Shown here: one piece after another, positions 44,872 through 53,175 of the stretch
How the letters are laid out: every line of letters begins with the position of its first letter
Position numbering within the stretch: the stretch's first letter is position 1
From: an uncultured Planctomycetales bacterium
GTDB taxonomy: Bacteria > Planctomycetota > Planctomycetia > Isosphaerales > Isosphaeraceae
Length of the DNA: 64,000 nucleotides
Direction: 5' to 3'
NCBI GenBank assembly: GCA_903926465.1
Contig: CAIYJE010000145.1
Span: 109,944 to 173,943 of the forward strand
The notes under the pieces: model-generated
What the model was told of the DNA's origin: nothing
Database searches by the model: none
The model's input: only the letters and a program-made list of their open reading frames with translations
Position numbers and translations under genes: made by a program

Positions 44872-46098
44872 TCAGTGCTTGGCTGACGAGTCACGATCTG
44901 GCCCCGTTCGCCCTGTGCGACGAATAACGTCGTACAAGGCGTAAAGTCCGAACAGGACGATGGCGAGCAAAAGCAGGCCGTTTTGCCACCACTCGCGCTG
45001 GGGGAGCCAGGGAAACCAGCGGGCCGGTGGCACTTGACTCTGGTGTTGATTGAACGGCAGGCTCAGCGCGGTGGCGGTGGCCTCTGGGGAAATCGATTTC
45101 AGATCCCAGTGAGTGCTGGCGGGGTAAGTTGGTCCGCCGTCCGTGTTCTGGATCGCGATCGCTTCGGGGAAATCCAAAAAGAACTCGGAATCGTCGGGTT
45201 GGATATCCAGGTTCGCGCTCTCCACTTCCCCTTCCCAGAAGCGAATCCCCTTGGGGCGCAGATCATGATCTGAACCTGGGTCATTCCAGAGGAAATGCAG
45301 CCACTTGTAAGGCAACCAGGCGCCGTTGCCAAGACTCCGAACGTCCTGATTTTCTTCAGCCCATTCAAGCTCTTGCTCTTTTCCCGTGACATAAATCCGC
45401 AACGGAATCGCGCCTCGGGCCCGGTCGATCCAGCAGCGCCAGATGATGCTATCTTCCATGGAGGTAAGCACCAATTTGGTCACCTGAGTCGCGTCGAGCA
45501 TGGCGTTCTGATCAAGTTCCAGCAGCATCCACTTGGAATCGTTTGTCAGGTACTCCTTCAAGACTCTTTCGAAATCGAATGGACTGGATACCCTGTTTTG
45601 CCCTGGATTCAAAGGGGTTTCCATGTATCCATCAATCCACATTCGGTTGATGGTTGAGCGAATTGAGCCCCCGTGTTTCATTTGCTGACGATCGCTGGAG
45701 AGCCCTAGATCATCGATCAGGACCAGTATCCCATCGGTGAACCAACGATAACCAAAAATCACCCGTGAGTTCTTCGTGCTGTTGTTTTTATACTCTTCAG
45801 CGGAGTAGCTGTGGTCATAGAGCCGTTTCTTGCCAGAGAAGAGGTATCGTCCATGTCCCTCGGAAAGTCGCTTTCTGGGCTTGGAAGCAAGATTTTGTTC
45901 CGTGACATCGCGGATGTCCTCGACCATGCCGTCATAGTAGGCGAACCGGAGTGAGCCATGGCTGTTCAGGGCGCCCCTGTTCGCTTTATAGGCGGTATCA
46001 ATAGCCTCGATGACGGTTCGGTCGGATGCCTCATTGGCCAGTAATGCGGGCGTGCACGTTAGGCACATCAGAAACACGGCCAGAACAATAGCCCGCAT
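44872..46098 (-). CDS. Unknown secreted/membrane protein, tandem paralogue A
   Basis: 408 residues from ATG at 46098 (RAIVLAVFLMCL), chosen because it aligns with the start of the neighbouring paralogue and has GGAA seven bases upstream; ATG at 46113 is possible. A signal peptide is followed by EASDRTVIEAIDTAYKANR, YYDGMVEDIRDVTEQNLAS, a large extracytoplasmic body including SIIWRCWIDRARGAIPLRIYV and KGIRFWEGEVESANLD, and a C-terminal transmembrane helix (GLLLLAIVLFGLYALYDVI) with a short basic tail. It closely resembles paralogue B, which lies 31 bp upstream. I recognise no family. The C-terminal WFPWLP..EWWQ before the helix is conserved in both copies. Confidence 0.78.
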   Translation of the reverse strand: MRAIVLAVFLMCLTCTPALLANEASDRTVIEAIDTAYKANRGALNSHGSLRFAYYDGMVEDIRDVTEQNLASKPRKRLSEGHGRYLFSGKKRLYDHSYSAEEYKNNSTKNSRVIFGYRWFTDGILVLIDDLGLSSDRQQMKHGGSIRSTINRMWIDGYMETPLNPGQNRVSSPFDFERVLKEYLTNDSKWMLLELDQNAMLDATQVTKLVLTSMEDSIIWRCWIDRARGAIPLRIYVTGKEQELEWAEENQDVRSLGNGAWLPYKWLHFLWNDPGSDHDLRPKGIRFWEGEVESANLDIQPDDSEFFLDFPEAIAIQNTDGGPTYPASTHWDLKSISPEATATALSLPFNQHQSQVPPARWFPWLPQREWWQNGLLLLAIVLFGLYALYDVIRRTGRTGPDRDSSAKH

Positions 46099-46129
46099 GA
46101 GCGTGGATTCCATGATGAATTTTGCCAGG

Positions 46130-47380
46130 TCACGGAGTTTCTGACACCTGGTGATCCGAGGTAGATCTTTGCAGCTTACGATAAGCGTACCCGCCGTAGA
46201 GGAAGAAGAGTCCTCCTGCCAGGGCGAGCAGCCCATTTTGCCACCACTCACGCTCCGGAAGCCAGGGGAACCAGCGGGTTGGTGGACTGTGACTCTGCTC
46301 CTGCTTCTGGTTGATCGGCAGTTTGAGCGCGGCGGCGGTGGCCTCTGGAGAGATTGACTTGAGATCCCAGTGGGTGCTGGCGGGGTAAGTTAGCCCACTG
46401 TCGGAGTCTCGGATCGAGATCGCTTCTGGGAAATCAAGAGAGAACTCGGAATCGTCGGGTACAGCGTCCAGGTCTGCGCTTTCGACCTCGCCTTCCCAGA
46501 AGCGAATCCCAACGGGGCGAAGTGCTTGAGAGCCCCAAGGCTCCCAAGGCTCATACGGGACGAACTTCAGCCAATGGAACGGGATCCAGCCATGGTTTCC
46601 GGGATTCCGAATGTCCAGATTTTCTTGGGCCCATTCGAATGTTTCTGCTTTTCCCGTGACATGAATCCGCAACGGAATTGCGCCTCGGGCCCGGTCGATC
46701 CAGCAGCGCCAGAGGATGCCATCTTCCATGGAAGTAAGCACCAATTTGGTCACCTGAGTCGCGTTGAGCATGGCGTTCTGATCAAGTTCCAGCAGCATCC
46801 ACCTGGATTTCAGCGGCCAGCCGATTTTGCTTGTTAGATACTCGTTCAGGGTCGCCTCGAACCCCGTCTGATTGAATTCGTGCCCAAGTTCCAATGGGGT
46901 TTCCAGGGTACCGTTATCCCTCATCCCATGGGTGGTCGAGCGCATTGAGCCACCGTGCTGTAACTGTTGACGGTCAGCGGTGAGCCCAAGGTTATCAAGC
47001 AGAACGATAGATCCATTCGTGAACCAGCGAGATCCAGAGATCAAGTATGAGTTCTTGGTGGAATTCTTCCTGAGTTGCTCGACCGAATAGCCGTGCTCAC
47101 AAAGTCGTTTATTGCCCGAATAAACATACGTTCCGTGTCCTTCGGAATATCGCTTTCTGGGCCTGGACGCAAGATTCTGTTCCGTGATATCGCGGATGTC
47201 TTCGACCATACCGTCATAGTAGGCGAGTTTGAATGTCCCGTGGTCATTGAGGGCGGCCAGGTTGGCCTTATACTCGGATTGAATGGCCTCGATGACGGCT
47301 CGGTCGGATACCTCATCGGCCCATAATGCGGGCGTGAGGAGAATCCAGGCCAGGAACACAGTTTTGAGAACGCCTCGCAT
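46130..47380 (-). CDS. Unknown secreted/membrane protein, tandem paralogue B
   Basis: 416 residues from ATG at 47380 (RGVLKTVFLAWILL), with AGGAG upstream. It has the same architecture as paralogue A: signal peptide, EVSDRAVIEAIQSEYKANL, YYDGMVEDIRDITEQNLAS, GILWRCWIDRARGAIPLRIHV, VGIRFWEGEVESADLD, HWDLKSISPEATAAALKLP, WFPWLPEREWWQ, and a C-terminal transmembrane helix (GLLALAGGLFFLYGGYAY). Long stretches are identical in both DNA and protein, pointing to a recent tandem duplication. The role is unknown; the topology (large outer domain, C-terminal anchor) suggests an envelope function. It lies upstream of paralogue A, probably in the same transcript. Confidence 0.78.
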   Translation of the reverse strand: MRGVLKTVFLAWILLTPALWADEVSDRAVIEAIQSEYKANLAALNDHGTFKLAYYDGMVEDIRDITEQNLASRPRKRYSEGHGTYVYSGNKRLCEHGYSVEQLRKNSTKNSYLISGSRWFTNGSIVLLDNLGLTADRQQLQHGGSMRSTTHGMRDNGTLETPLELGHEFNQTGFEATLNEYLTSKIGWPLKSRWMLLELDQNAMLNATQVTKLVLTSMEDGILWRCWIDRARGAIPLRIHVTGKAETFEWAQENLDIRNPGNHGWIPFHWLKFVPYEPWEPWGSQALRPVGIRFWEGEVESADLDAVPDDSEFSLDFPEAISIRDSDSGLTYPASTHWDLKSISPEATAAALKLPINQKQEQSHSPPTRWFPWLPEREWWQNGLLALAGGLFFLYGGYAYRKLQRSTSDHQVSETP

Positions 47381-47444
47381 GATGGGTGCTCCTGGTTTCT
47401 GGCATCGTTGAATGAAGTTCCTGGGAACAGATTCAGGATCAGCG

Positions 47445-47476
47445 GCAGGCTTCGCGTGGATTCGCACGAAGCCTGC
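47445..47476 (-). terminator. Hairpin downstream of thyX
   Basis: GCAGGCTTCG (47445-47454) pairs with CGAAGCCTGC (47467-47476) around a 12-base loop, 22 bp past the thyX stop. No T-run follows, so it may be a weak terminator or an mRNA 3' end structure. Confidence 0.4.
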
Positions 47477-47497
47477 TCAGTTGATGCAAGTCCCGGC

Positions 47498-48307
47498 TCA
47501 GACCTTCTTGAACGGGGTGGCCACGGCCTGGCCCCCTTCAGGCAGATCCACAATCCGGTAATCGCCGAACAGGTTGGGGCTATCGGCCTGGAGCACGCGC
47601 AGGGTGGCCAGGGCAACCTTGCGGATCTCGGCATCGGCGGCGGCATCGCCGCGCATCTCGATGAAGTGGCGGAGGGCCCGGGCGTTACCCGTGACAAAGA
47701 TCTTGGTCTCTGTGGCGTTGGGCAGAATGGACCGTGCGGCTTCGCGAGCCTTCTTCCTGCGCAGGGTGCGGTCGGGGATATCGGCGAACTTGGCGGCCAG
47801 GCCGTCGGCCAGGGCTTTGTAGGCTGAGTGGCAGGCGGTCACGGCCTCCATCCAGATGGCGTGCAGTTCGGGATCATCGGCAATCGGATCGGGCTCCACA
47901 AAGCTGGCGTCGGACTCGTCGACAAACCGCTGGCTGAGCTGGCTGTACCCGAACCCTGCCCGATGGCGTACCAGTTCGTGCGTGAAGGAGCGGCTGACGC
48001 CCGTGATGATCAGGCTGAACACGGCATGTTCGAGTACGGAGCCGTGGCCGACCTCCAGGATATGCTCGATATAGGCATGGTTTCCGCCTGGTCTGGGCTT
48101 GGCGAATGACATGTAGCAAAGCCGACCGGCGATCTCGACCAGTTTTTCACCGGCCTGTTCGGTGTCGGTGGTCCACTGGCTCACTTCGTGGTCGCCCAGG
48201 AAGCGGTCAACCTCGGCAGAGTCGATCATCTGGCGACCGACCAGGTAGACCCGTGGTTCGCGGAGAATTGTCAGTTTCGTGGTTTCGTCGGGTCGTGCGT
48301 CGGTCAT
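47498..48307 (-). CDS. thyX: ThyX, flavin-dependent thymidylate synthase
   Basis: 269 residues from ATG at 48307 (TDARPDETTK). The ThyX motif RHRAGFGYSQLSQR (RHRx7S) is present, together with GHGSVLEHAVFSLIITGVSRSFTHEL in front of it and ARALRHFIEMRGDAAADAEIRKVA near the end, the usual FAD and dUMP contacts. It makes dTMP from dUMP using FAD and methylenetetrahydrofolate, so no separate dihydrofolate reductase step is needed. It is transcribed divergently from the helicase gene at 48441. Confidence 0.96.
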   Translation of the reverse strand: MTDARPDETTKLTILREPRVYLVGRQMIDSAEVDRFLGDHEVSQWTTDTEQAGEKLVEIAGRLCYMSFAKPRPGGNHAYIEHILEVGHGSVLEHAVFSLIITGVSRSFTHELVRHRAGFGYSQLSQRFVDESDASFVEPDPIADDPELHAIWMEAVTACHSAYKALADGLAAKFADIPDRTLRRKKAREAARSILPNATETKIFVTGNARALRHFIEMRGDAAADAEIRKVALATLRVLQADSPNLFGDYRIVDLPEGGQAVATPFKKV

Positions 48308-48394
48308 GAATCGTCTCGAATCCGAAAATTTATGGGGGTGGCCAGATGGTGGCAAAGCTCGGGATGAAACACCCCACCATTGACGCAAAGTGTC

Positions 48395-48400
48395 TATAAT
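48395..48400 (+). promoter_or_regulatory. Possible -10 element of the helicase gene
   Basis: A perfect TATAAT lies 41 bp before the predicted TTG start. No matching -35 is found at 16-18 bp; the nearby TTGACG is only nine bases away. The promoter call is therefore weak. Confidence 0.3.
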
Positions 48401-48440
48401 AGCATCTAGCACCTATTGGTTTGGATAGGTAGGGATTGAT

Positions 48441-50552
48441 TTGCAGAAGCAGGCACCAGACGTGGATCACCGAGACGACAAATCCCTCCGAAGCGATCAA
48501 GGCGGCAAGCCCTCGCGCACCATCAAGCTTCACAAGCAACCAGGGAGCGGGGGCCTGCGGGAAACCCTGAAAAAGGAGTTGAACCGTGCGCAGTGGGAAG
48601 CGGTCACGGTGCTGGACGGCTTCAACCTGATTCTGGCAGGCCCGGGGTCTGGAAAAACTCGGGTGATCACCTACCGGGTGGCGTGGTTAATTGATCGCGG
48701 GGTGCCGCCCGAGTCCATTCTGCTGGTCACATTCACGCGCAGGGCGGCCCGGGAAATGGTCTCTCGGCTGGAATCGCTGGTTGGTCCCCGGGCCGGCCAG
48801 GTCTGGGCCGGCACGTTTCACCATATTGGTAACCGGATCCTCAGACGCTCGGCCGATCTGCTGGGATATTCCCCGAGTTTTTCTATCATGGATTCGGAGG
48901 ATCAGGTTGACTTGCTCAAGCTGGCCATGGATGACGCCGGCCTGACCGGCACCGGCAAAATGGCTCCCAAGCCGGCACTTGTGACCAAGATTCTGAGCAC
49001 GGCGTTCAATACGGGTGTCAGCATTGAGCAGGCGGTTCAGGGCCGCTTTCCTGGTATTGTGGAGTGGCTGCCCCAGCTCCAGACCGCGGCCTGCACCTAT
49101 GCGGCCCGGAAGAAGGCTGCCAACTGCATGGACTATGACGACCTGCTGGGTCTTTGGTCACGCCTGGTGCGTGAGTTCCCTGAGCAGCAAGAGAGGCTGG
49201 CCCGGCAGTTCCGCCACATCCTGGTGGATGAGCTTCAAGACACGAACAAGATTCAGATCGAGCTGGTGGAAACACTGGCCAAGAGCGGCCACGGGAATCT
49301 GACGGCCGTGGGTGACGATGCCCAGTCGATTTACCAGTTCCGCGGGGCCAACTATGACAATATTCTCAAATTTCCGGAGCGTAACCCCGGCTCGAAGATG
49401 TTCTTGCTCGATGTGAACTACCGGTCAACTCCAGAGATCGTGAGCTTTACGAACGCTGTTCTGGCTCACAATTCGACCGGCTTTGAAAAGGTGCTGGTCT
49501 CGGCTCGAAGTTCCGGGCCGCGTCCCTTGGTGGTTCCCACCGAAGACGGCCACGAGGAGGCCGAGCTGATCTGCCAGTTGATCTTGGAGGGGTGCGAGCA
49601 GGGGATTGGGCTTAAAAGCCAGGCGGTGCTTTACCGGAACCACCATGACAGCATTCTGATTCAGGATGAGCTGGTGAGACGCAAAATCCCTTACCAGATG
49701 CGCAGCGGATTGAAATTCTTTGAGCAATCTCATGTGAAGGATGTACTGGCGTTTTTACGCATTCAGGCCAACCCTCGTGATGAATCGGCCTGGCGCAGGC
49801 TTTTGCTGATGTTGCCGGGCATTGGGCCGGCCAAGGCGGCGGCCGTGTTTGACGCCATCAAGGATGCACCAGACCCGCTGGCCACCGTGGGCACAGCGCA
49901 GGCCTTGCTCCAGGTACCAACCAAGAGCCGTGGGCTCTTTGGTGCCTTTGTGGGAGATCTGCGTAAGATCCAGGCGGCTGATCCGTTGCGAAATCCAGCG
50001 GCTGCCATTCAGGCGATACTTCAGGGTGGCTACCCAGCCGTGGTGCGGGCTCAGTATGAGCATCCCGAAAACCGGATTGCCGATCTTGAGCAACTGGTGC
50101 TGCTGGCCGGTCGATCTGAGGCGCTTGAGCCGTTTCTGGCCGACCAGATGCTGGCCGGAGATCTCAAGGGTGTGGATACCCTGGCCGGCGATGAGCCAAC
50201 CGAGACTCTGGTTCTGAGCACCATCCACCAGGCCAAGGGGCTGGAATGGTCCCGAGTGTACGTACCGCGCCTGGTGGAAGACAGCTTTCCGCACGCCCGC
50301 TCAATGAACGAACCGGGCGGAGTGGATGAAGAGAGACGCATCTTTTACGTGGCGGTCACCCGGGCCATGAATGAGCTGTTTCTGACGTATCCGCTGTTGC
50401 TGGGACGTGGACCGCGTGGGCCAAACATGATCGCAACCCCGAGCCGGTTCCTTCAGGAGATTCCGCCCGAGTTTTTGGAATCGGCCCAGGTTGAACCGGA
50501 ATACGGCGATCCAGAACCGTGGGCGCCCGCCGGTCTGCCAGCGCCTGAGTGA
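48441..50552 (+). CDS. UvrD/PcrA-type ATP-dependent DNA helicase
   Basis: 703 residues from TTG at 48441 (AGGGA upstream); GTG at 48462 is an alternative. Superfamily 1 motifs are complete: Walker A AGPGSGKT at 66-73, TFTRRAAREM, LVDELQDTN (motif II), VGDDAQSIYQFRGA (III), LDVNYRSTPEIV (IV), TIHQAKGLEWSRVYVPRLVE (V) and RIFYVAVTRAMNEL (VI). It unwinds DNA 3' to 5' in repair or replication restart. UvrD and PcrA cannot be told apart from this alone; the extended C-terminus of RecB or AddA is absent. The stop overlaps the GTG of the downstream gene (GTGA). Confidence 0.93.
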   Translation: MQKQAPDVDHRDDKSLRSDQGGKPSRTIKLHKQPGSGGLRETLKKELNRAQWEAVTVLDGFNLILAGPGSGKTRVITYRVAWLIDRGVPPESILLVTFTRRAAREMVSRLESLVGPRAGQVWAGTFHHIGNRILRRSADLLGYSPSFSIMDSEDQVDLLKLAMDDAGLTGTGKMAPKPALVTKILSTAFNTGVSIEQAVQGRFPGIVEWLPQLQTAACTYAARKKAANCMDYDDLLGLWSRLVREFPEQQERLARQFRHILVDELQDTNKIQIELVETLAKSGHGNLTAVGDDAQSIYQFRGANYDNILKFPERNPGSKMFLLDVNYRSTPEIVSFTNAVLAHNSTGFEKVLVSARSSGPRPLVVPTEDGHEEAELICQLILEGCEQGIGLKSQAVLYRNHHDSILIQDELVRRKIPYQMRSGLKFFEQSHVKDVLAFLRIQANPRDESAWRRLLLMLPGIGPAKAAAVFDAIKDAPDPLATVGTAQALLQVPTKSRGLFGAFVGDLRKIQAADPLRNPAAAIQAILQGGYPAVVRAQYEHPENRIADLEQLVLLAGRSEALEPFLADQMLAGDLKGVDTLAGDEPTETLVLSTIHQAKGLEWSRVYVPRLVEDSFPHARSMNEPGGVDEERRIFYVAVTRAMNELFLTYPLLLGRGPRGPNMIATPSRFLQEIPPEFLESAQVEPEYGDPEPWAPAGLPAPE

Positions 50553-50569
50553 GCAAGGAGCGTTCACAC

Positions 50570-51823
50570 GTGGATTCCGTACCCAAGAATCAGAACACGG
50601 TCATCGTGGCGTCGGGAACTGGTCCGTCCCCTGCACTGGCGGTTGAAGCGTTGCCGCCGGTTGAGGCGTTTGCCTTGTTGCTGGAGCAGGTGTTTCCCGA
50701 TGTGGCCACTCCGCTGGAATTCCTGGGCGGGGTTGATCCCGAACTGCGTGGGTTGCTAGTCGAGCGGCTGGGACTGGTGGAGACCGGTCCGGGGGTTGTG
50801 AGGTTCTTACACGTGCTGATTCGTGGTTATGATCCGCGGCTTCGGTTGGCGGCCCTGGGAGCGCTCGGGAAACATAATTCGGAGATTCCCGAGGTTGCGG
50901 AAGCCTGGTTCGACCTGGCGACTTACCAGGTGAATGAGGCCACCAGTTTGGCTGCCAAGCGTGCGATTTCTGGAGGGTCCCATGATCTGGCCATGCAGTG
51001 GCGGGTGCCTGCCCTACGTCCAGCGGTTCAACCGGTTCGTGGACTTGTCACGGCCATGGATGGCACGGGTCGGGCGCTGATGGGGTTACTGGCTGAAGGG
51101 GGTGGCAAATGGGTAGGGGCCGTGTTCGATTGCGATGTGGAGCTTGGGGTGGTGCAGGTTGGCGGCGTTGAGGGGCCTGAACGCTTGGGGGCGCTTGGAT
51201 ACCTGGAAGATCGGTTGCTGAATAGCTCACGAGATCTTTGCGATGGTACCGCCGGGCTGGCGGTGGAATTGTTGCGAGCCGCACTCACGCAGGTTGGTCC
51301 GAGCTCGCCGCCGGCCCTGGGATACTGGGTTGAACGGGTGTGTGGCAAGGGGGTCACGCCTGCACGGTTGCGGTCTCCTGCCCCATTAAGGCCAGGTGGC
51401 CATGATTCGCCGCGGATCATGGCGGATCACGCGGTGGAACTGCTTGATGCGTTGCCTGGGTGGTGGGAGGACGACCCACTCACGGAATCGCTGGCCAGCG
51501 AGGCGGTGCTACGCGTGGCTGATCCTGGCGACGACCCAGGCGCGATCCGAATTTTGTTCGAGCGGCGGCTGGTGCATCGCCTGGAACGATATCGTCGGAT
51601 GCTCACATGGATGGGCGTTTACTGGTACGCCTCCAAAGAGCCGATGTTCAGCCAGCTCGCGTTTGAATTTGCCGCGCAGCTAGATGACCCACAGAATGCC
51701 GTGCCACGCCACCCCTGGATTGCCGAGTATGCACGCCGGAGCCTGCGTCTGGCTGGGGAACGCCAGGTGAACGCGGCCAGGGTGGCATCGGGCCTGAGCG
51801 CATACAAACGCCCCGAGGGTTGA
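50570..51823 (+). CDS. Protein of unknown function coupled to the helicase
   Basis: 417 residues from GTG at 50570, which has AAGGAG nine bases upstream; GTG at 50549, overlapping the helicase stop, would add seven residues. It is rich in Leu, Ala, Val and Gly with many short helices (VEAFALLLEQVFPDVATPLEFLGGV, GYDPRLRLAALGALGKHNSEIPE), resembling HEAT- or ARM-like helical repeats in the first third. The central part looks alpha/beta. No catalytic motif is recognised. The direct linkage to a helicase gene suggests that its product may act with that enzyme, but this is only inferred. The 3' end folds into a stop-codon hairpin. Confidence 0.65.
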   Translation: MDSVPKNQNTVIVASGTGPSPALAVEALPPVEAFALLLEQVFPDVATPLEFLGGVDPELRGLLVERLGLVETGPGVVRFLHVLIRGYDPRLRLAALGALGKHNSEIPEVAEAWFDLATYQVNEATSLAAKRAISGGSHDLAMQWRVPALRPAVQPVRGLVTAMDGTGRALMGLLAEGGGKWVGAVFDCDVELGVVQVGGVEGPERLGALGYLEDRLLNSSRDLCDGTAGLAVELLRAALTQVGPSSPPALGYWVERVCGKGVTPARLRSPAPLRPGGHDSPRIMADHAVELLDALPGWWEDDPLTESLASEAVLRVADPGDDPGAIRILFERRLVHRLERYRRMLTWMGVYWYASKEPMFSQLAFEFAAQLDDPQNAVPRHPWIAEYARRSLRLAGERQVNAARVASGLSAYKRPEG

Positions 51824-51838
51824 GTCTCGGGGCGTTTG
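51805..51838 (+). terminator. Perfect hairpin enclosing the stop codon
   Basis: CAAACGCCCCGAG (51805-51817) pairs with CTCGGGGCGTTTG (51826-51838), a perfect 13-bp stem with an 8-base loop. The TGA stop (51821-51823) sits in the loop, so the last codons of the gene form one arm. No T-run follows. Confidence 0.75.
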
Positions 51839-51866
51839 TGGAAATCGTTTGTTGATCGCAGCCTGC

Positions 51867-52106
51867 TCAGATCGGCTCGTAGCAAGAGCGTGAGCCGTCG
51901 CAGCAGCCTTCGTGGTCAACAATGTCGTTGTCTGGGCCAAAGCTCTTCATCGTCTTCAGGCACCAGTAGATGGTGTTGTCATAACCGTCGTGCTCATGGC
52001 TAGAGCCGTCGGTGTAAACATACATCCCTTTGTGCCGCAGTTGACAGCAGGGCGCCAGGGGAACGGGAGTTGGCGTTTCCGGTTCGACCGGGTGTTGATC
52101 GCTCAT
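51867..52106 (-). CDS. Small Cys-rich protein coupled to a molybdenum hydroxylase operon
   Basis: 79 residues from ATG at 52106 (SDQHPVEPETP), seven bases past the stop of the FAD subunit, with GGAGG in front. After a Pro-rich start come CCQLRHKGMYVYTDGSS, NTIYWCLKTMKSFGPD, and EGCCDGSRSCYEPI: six Cys and two His in a small domain, suggesting a metal-binding knuckle (zinc or iron-sulphur). I do not recognise it. Its place as fourth gene of the operon makes it a candidate chaperone, electron carrier or small subunit for the molybdenum enzyme. Confidence 0.75.
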   Translation of the reverse strand: MSDQHPVEPETPTPVPLAPCCQLRHKGMYVYTDGSSHEHDGYDNTIYWCLKTMKSFGPDNDIVDHEGCCDGSRSCYEPI

Positions 52107-52113
52107 GGTATTG

Positions 52114-53160
52114 TCAGACCTCCCAGTAGCGGTTGCCGGCGGCAGCCAGCAAGGCTCGCTTGACGGCGACCTCAACTAGCTTGACCTTGTAGGCGTTCAT
52201 GGATAGCGGCTTGGCACCGGCCGCGGCGGCTTTACCGGCAGCCGCAGCGGTTTCCGGGGTGATTGCCTTGCCCAGAATGGCATCGACGGCCGGCTGGCAA
52301 TGCAAGGGAACCGGAGCCACTGAGCCAAGCACAACTTTGGCGGACCGGACCGTGTCTCCCTCGGTGGTCAGAGCCACAGAGGCAAGCACCAGCGGCCAGT
52401 CGTGGGCCTGCTTGTGACGGACCTCGTAGGTGGCGTTCTTGGCCACAGGGGTGGGGATGATCACCTTGGTCAGAACTTCGCCCGGCTTGAGCGCCAGTTC
52501 GATCTCATCGGCCGACTTGGGGACACGGTAGAGGTCTGCCACGTCCACGGTCCGTTCGCCGTCCGGGCCGGACAGCGTGGCCCGGGCACCAAGCGCGATC
52601 AAGGGAGGGGCCAAGCTGGACGTGTTGACGTACAGGGCGTCGCCATCGGTCATGTAAATGGCGCCGTACCGGTTATCGCCAACCCGGACCAGGTGAGTAC
52701 CCTCGTCGGTATCGATCGGGGCGAATTCCCCTTCGAGTTCCCGGACGGTATCGCCGTTGACCTTCTTACCACCGAGCAGGCCAAAGCCGTTGCGGTAGTA
52801 CCAGTCACGTGGGCGCTGGAGCAGGTTGCCGGCCACGGTGGCCATGTTACGAATTTGCGGGGTACCCACTTCCAGGGCGGCCTGGCGAAGGCCAGGCAGC
52901 CACTTGGTGGTGGGTTCACTTTTGATCAACGCGGCCAGGGTGGTTGCTCCTTTGATGATGATGGCTTTAGGCGTTTGTTCAACGCCAGCCAGGTCACCAA
53001 TAGAGCGAGTGGCCACAACCCGTGATGGGCTTGTGACCCCTTCCTTGATCCGGTTCAAAAGGTCTGTACCGCCGCCCAGGGCGGAGGCACCATTCTTACC
53101 CGCCAGCGCTCGCACCGCTTCGGCAACCGAGGCGGGGCTGGCATATTCAAATGCATTCAT
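52114..53160 (-). CDS. FAD-binding subunit of a PaoABC-like molybdenum hydroxylase
   Basis: 348 residues. The FAD fold of xanthine dehydrogenase M subunits is clear: GASALGGGTDLLNRIKEG, PQIRNMATVAGNLLQR, SSLAPPLIALGA and RTVDVADLYRVPKS, with the C-terminal CO-dehydrogenase flavoprotein domain at about 235-345. In PaoB-like proteins the segment after GNLLQR normally has Cys residues for an extra Fe-S cluster; here the sequence reads RPRDWYYRNGFGLL with Asp where Cys is usual, and no cluster is likely. It would pass electrons from the Fe-S subunit to FAD. It follows the molybdenum subunit by 15 bp. Confidence 0.92.
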   Translation of the reverse strand: MNAFEYASPASVAEAVRALAGKNGASALGGGTDLLNRIKEGVTSPSRVVATRSIGDLAGVEQTPKAIIIKGATTLAALIKSEPTTKWLPGLRQAALEVGTPQIRNMATVAGNLLQRPRDWYYRNGFGLLGGKKVNGDTVRELEGEFAPIDTDEGTHLVRVGDNRYGAIYMTDGDALYVNTSSLAPPLIALGARATLSGPDGERTVDVADLYRVPKSADEIELALKPGEVLTKVIIPTPVAKNATYEVRHKQAHDWPLVLASVALTTEGDTVRSAKVVLGSVAPVPLHCQPAVDAILGKAITPETAAAAGKAAAAGAKPLSMNAYKVKLVEVAVKRALLAAAGNRYWEV

Positions 53161-53175
53161 GGCAATCAGCCCTCC

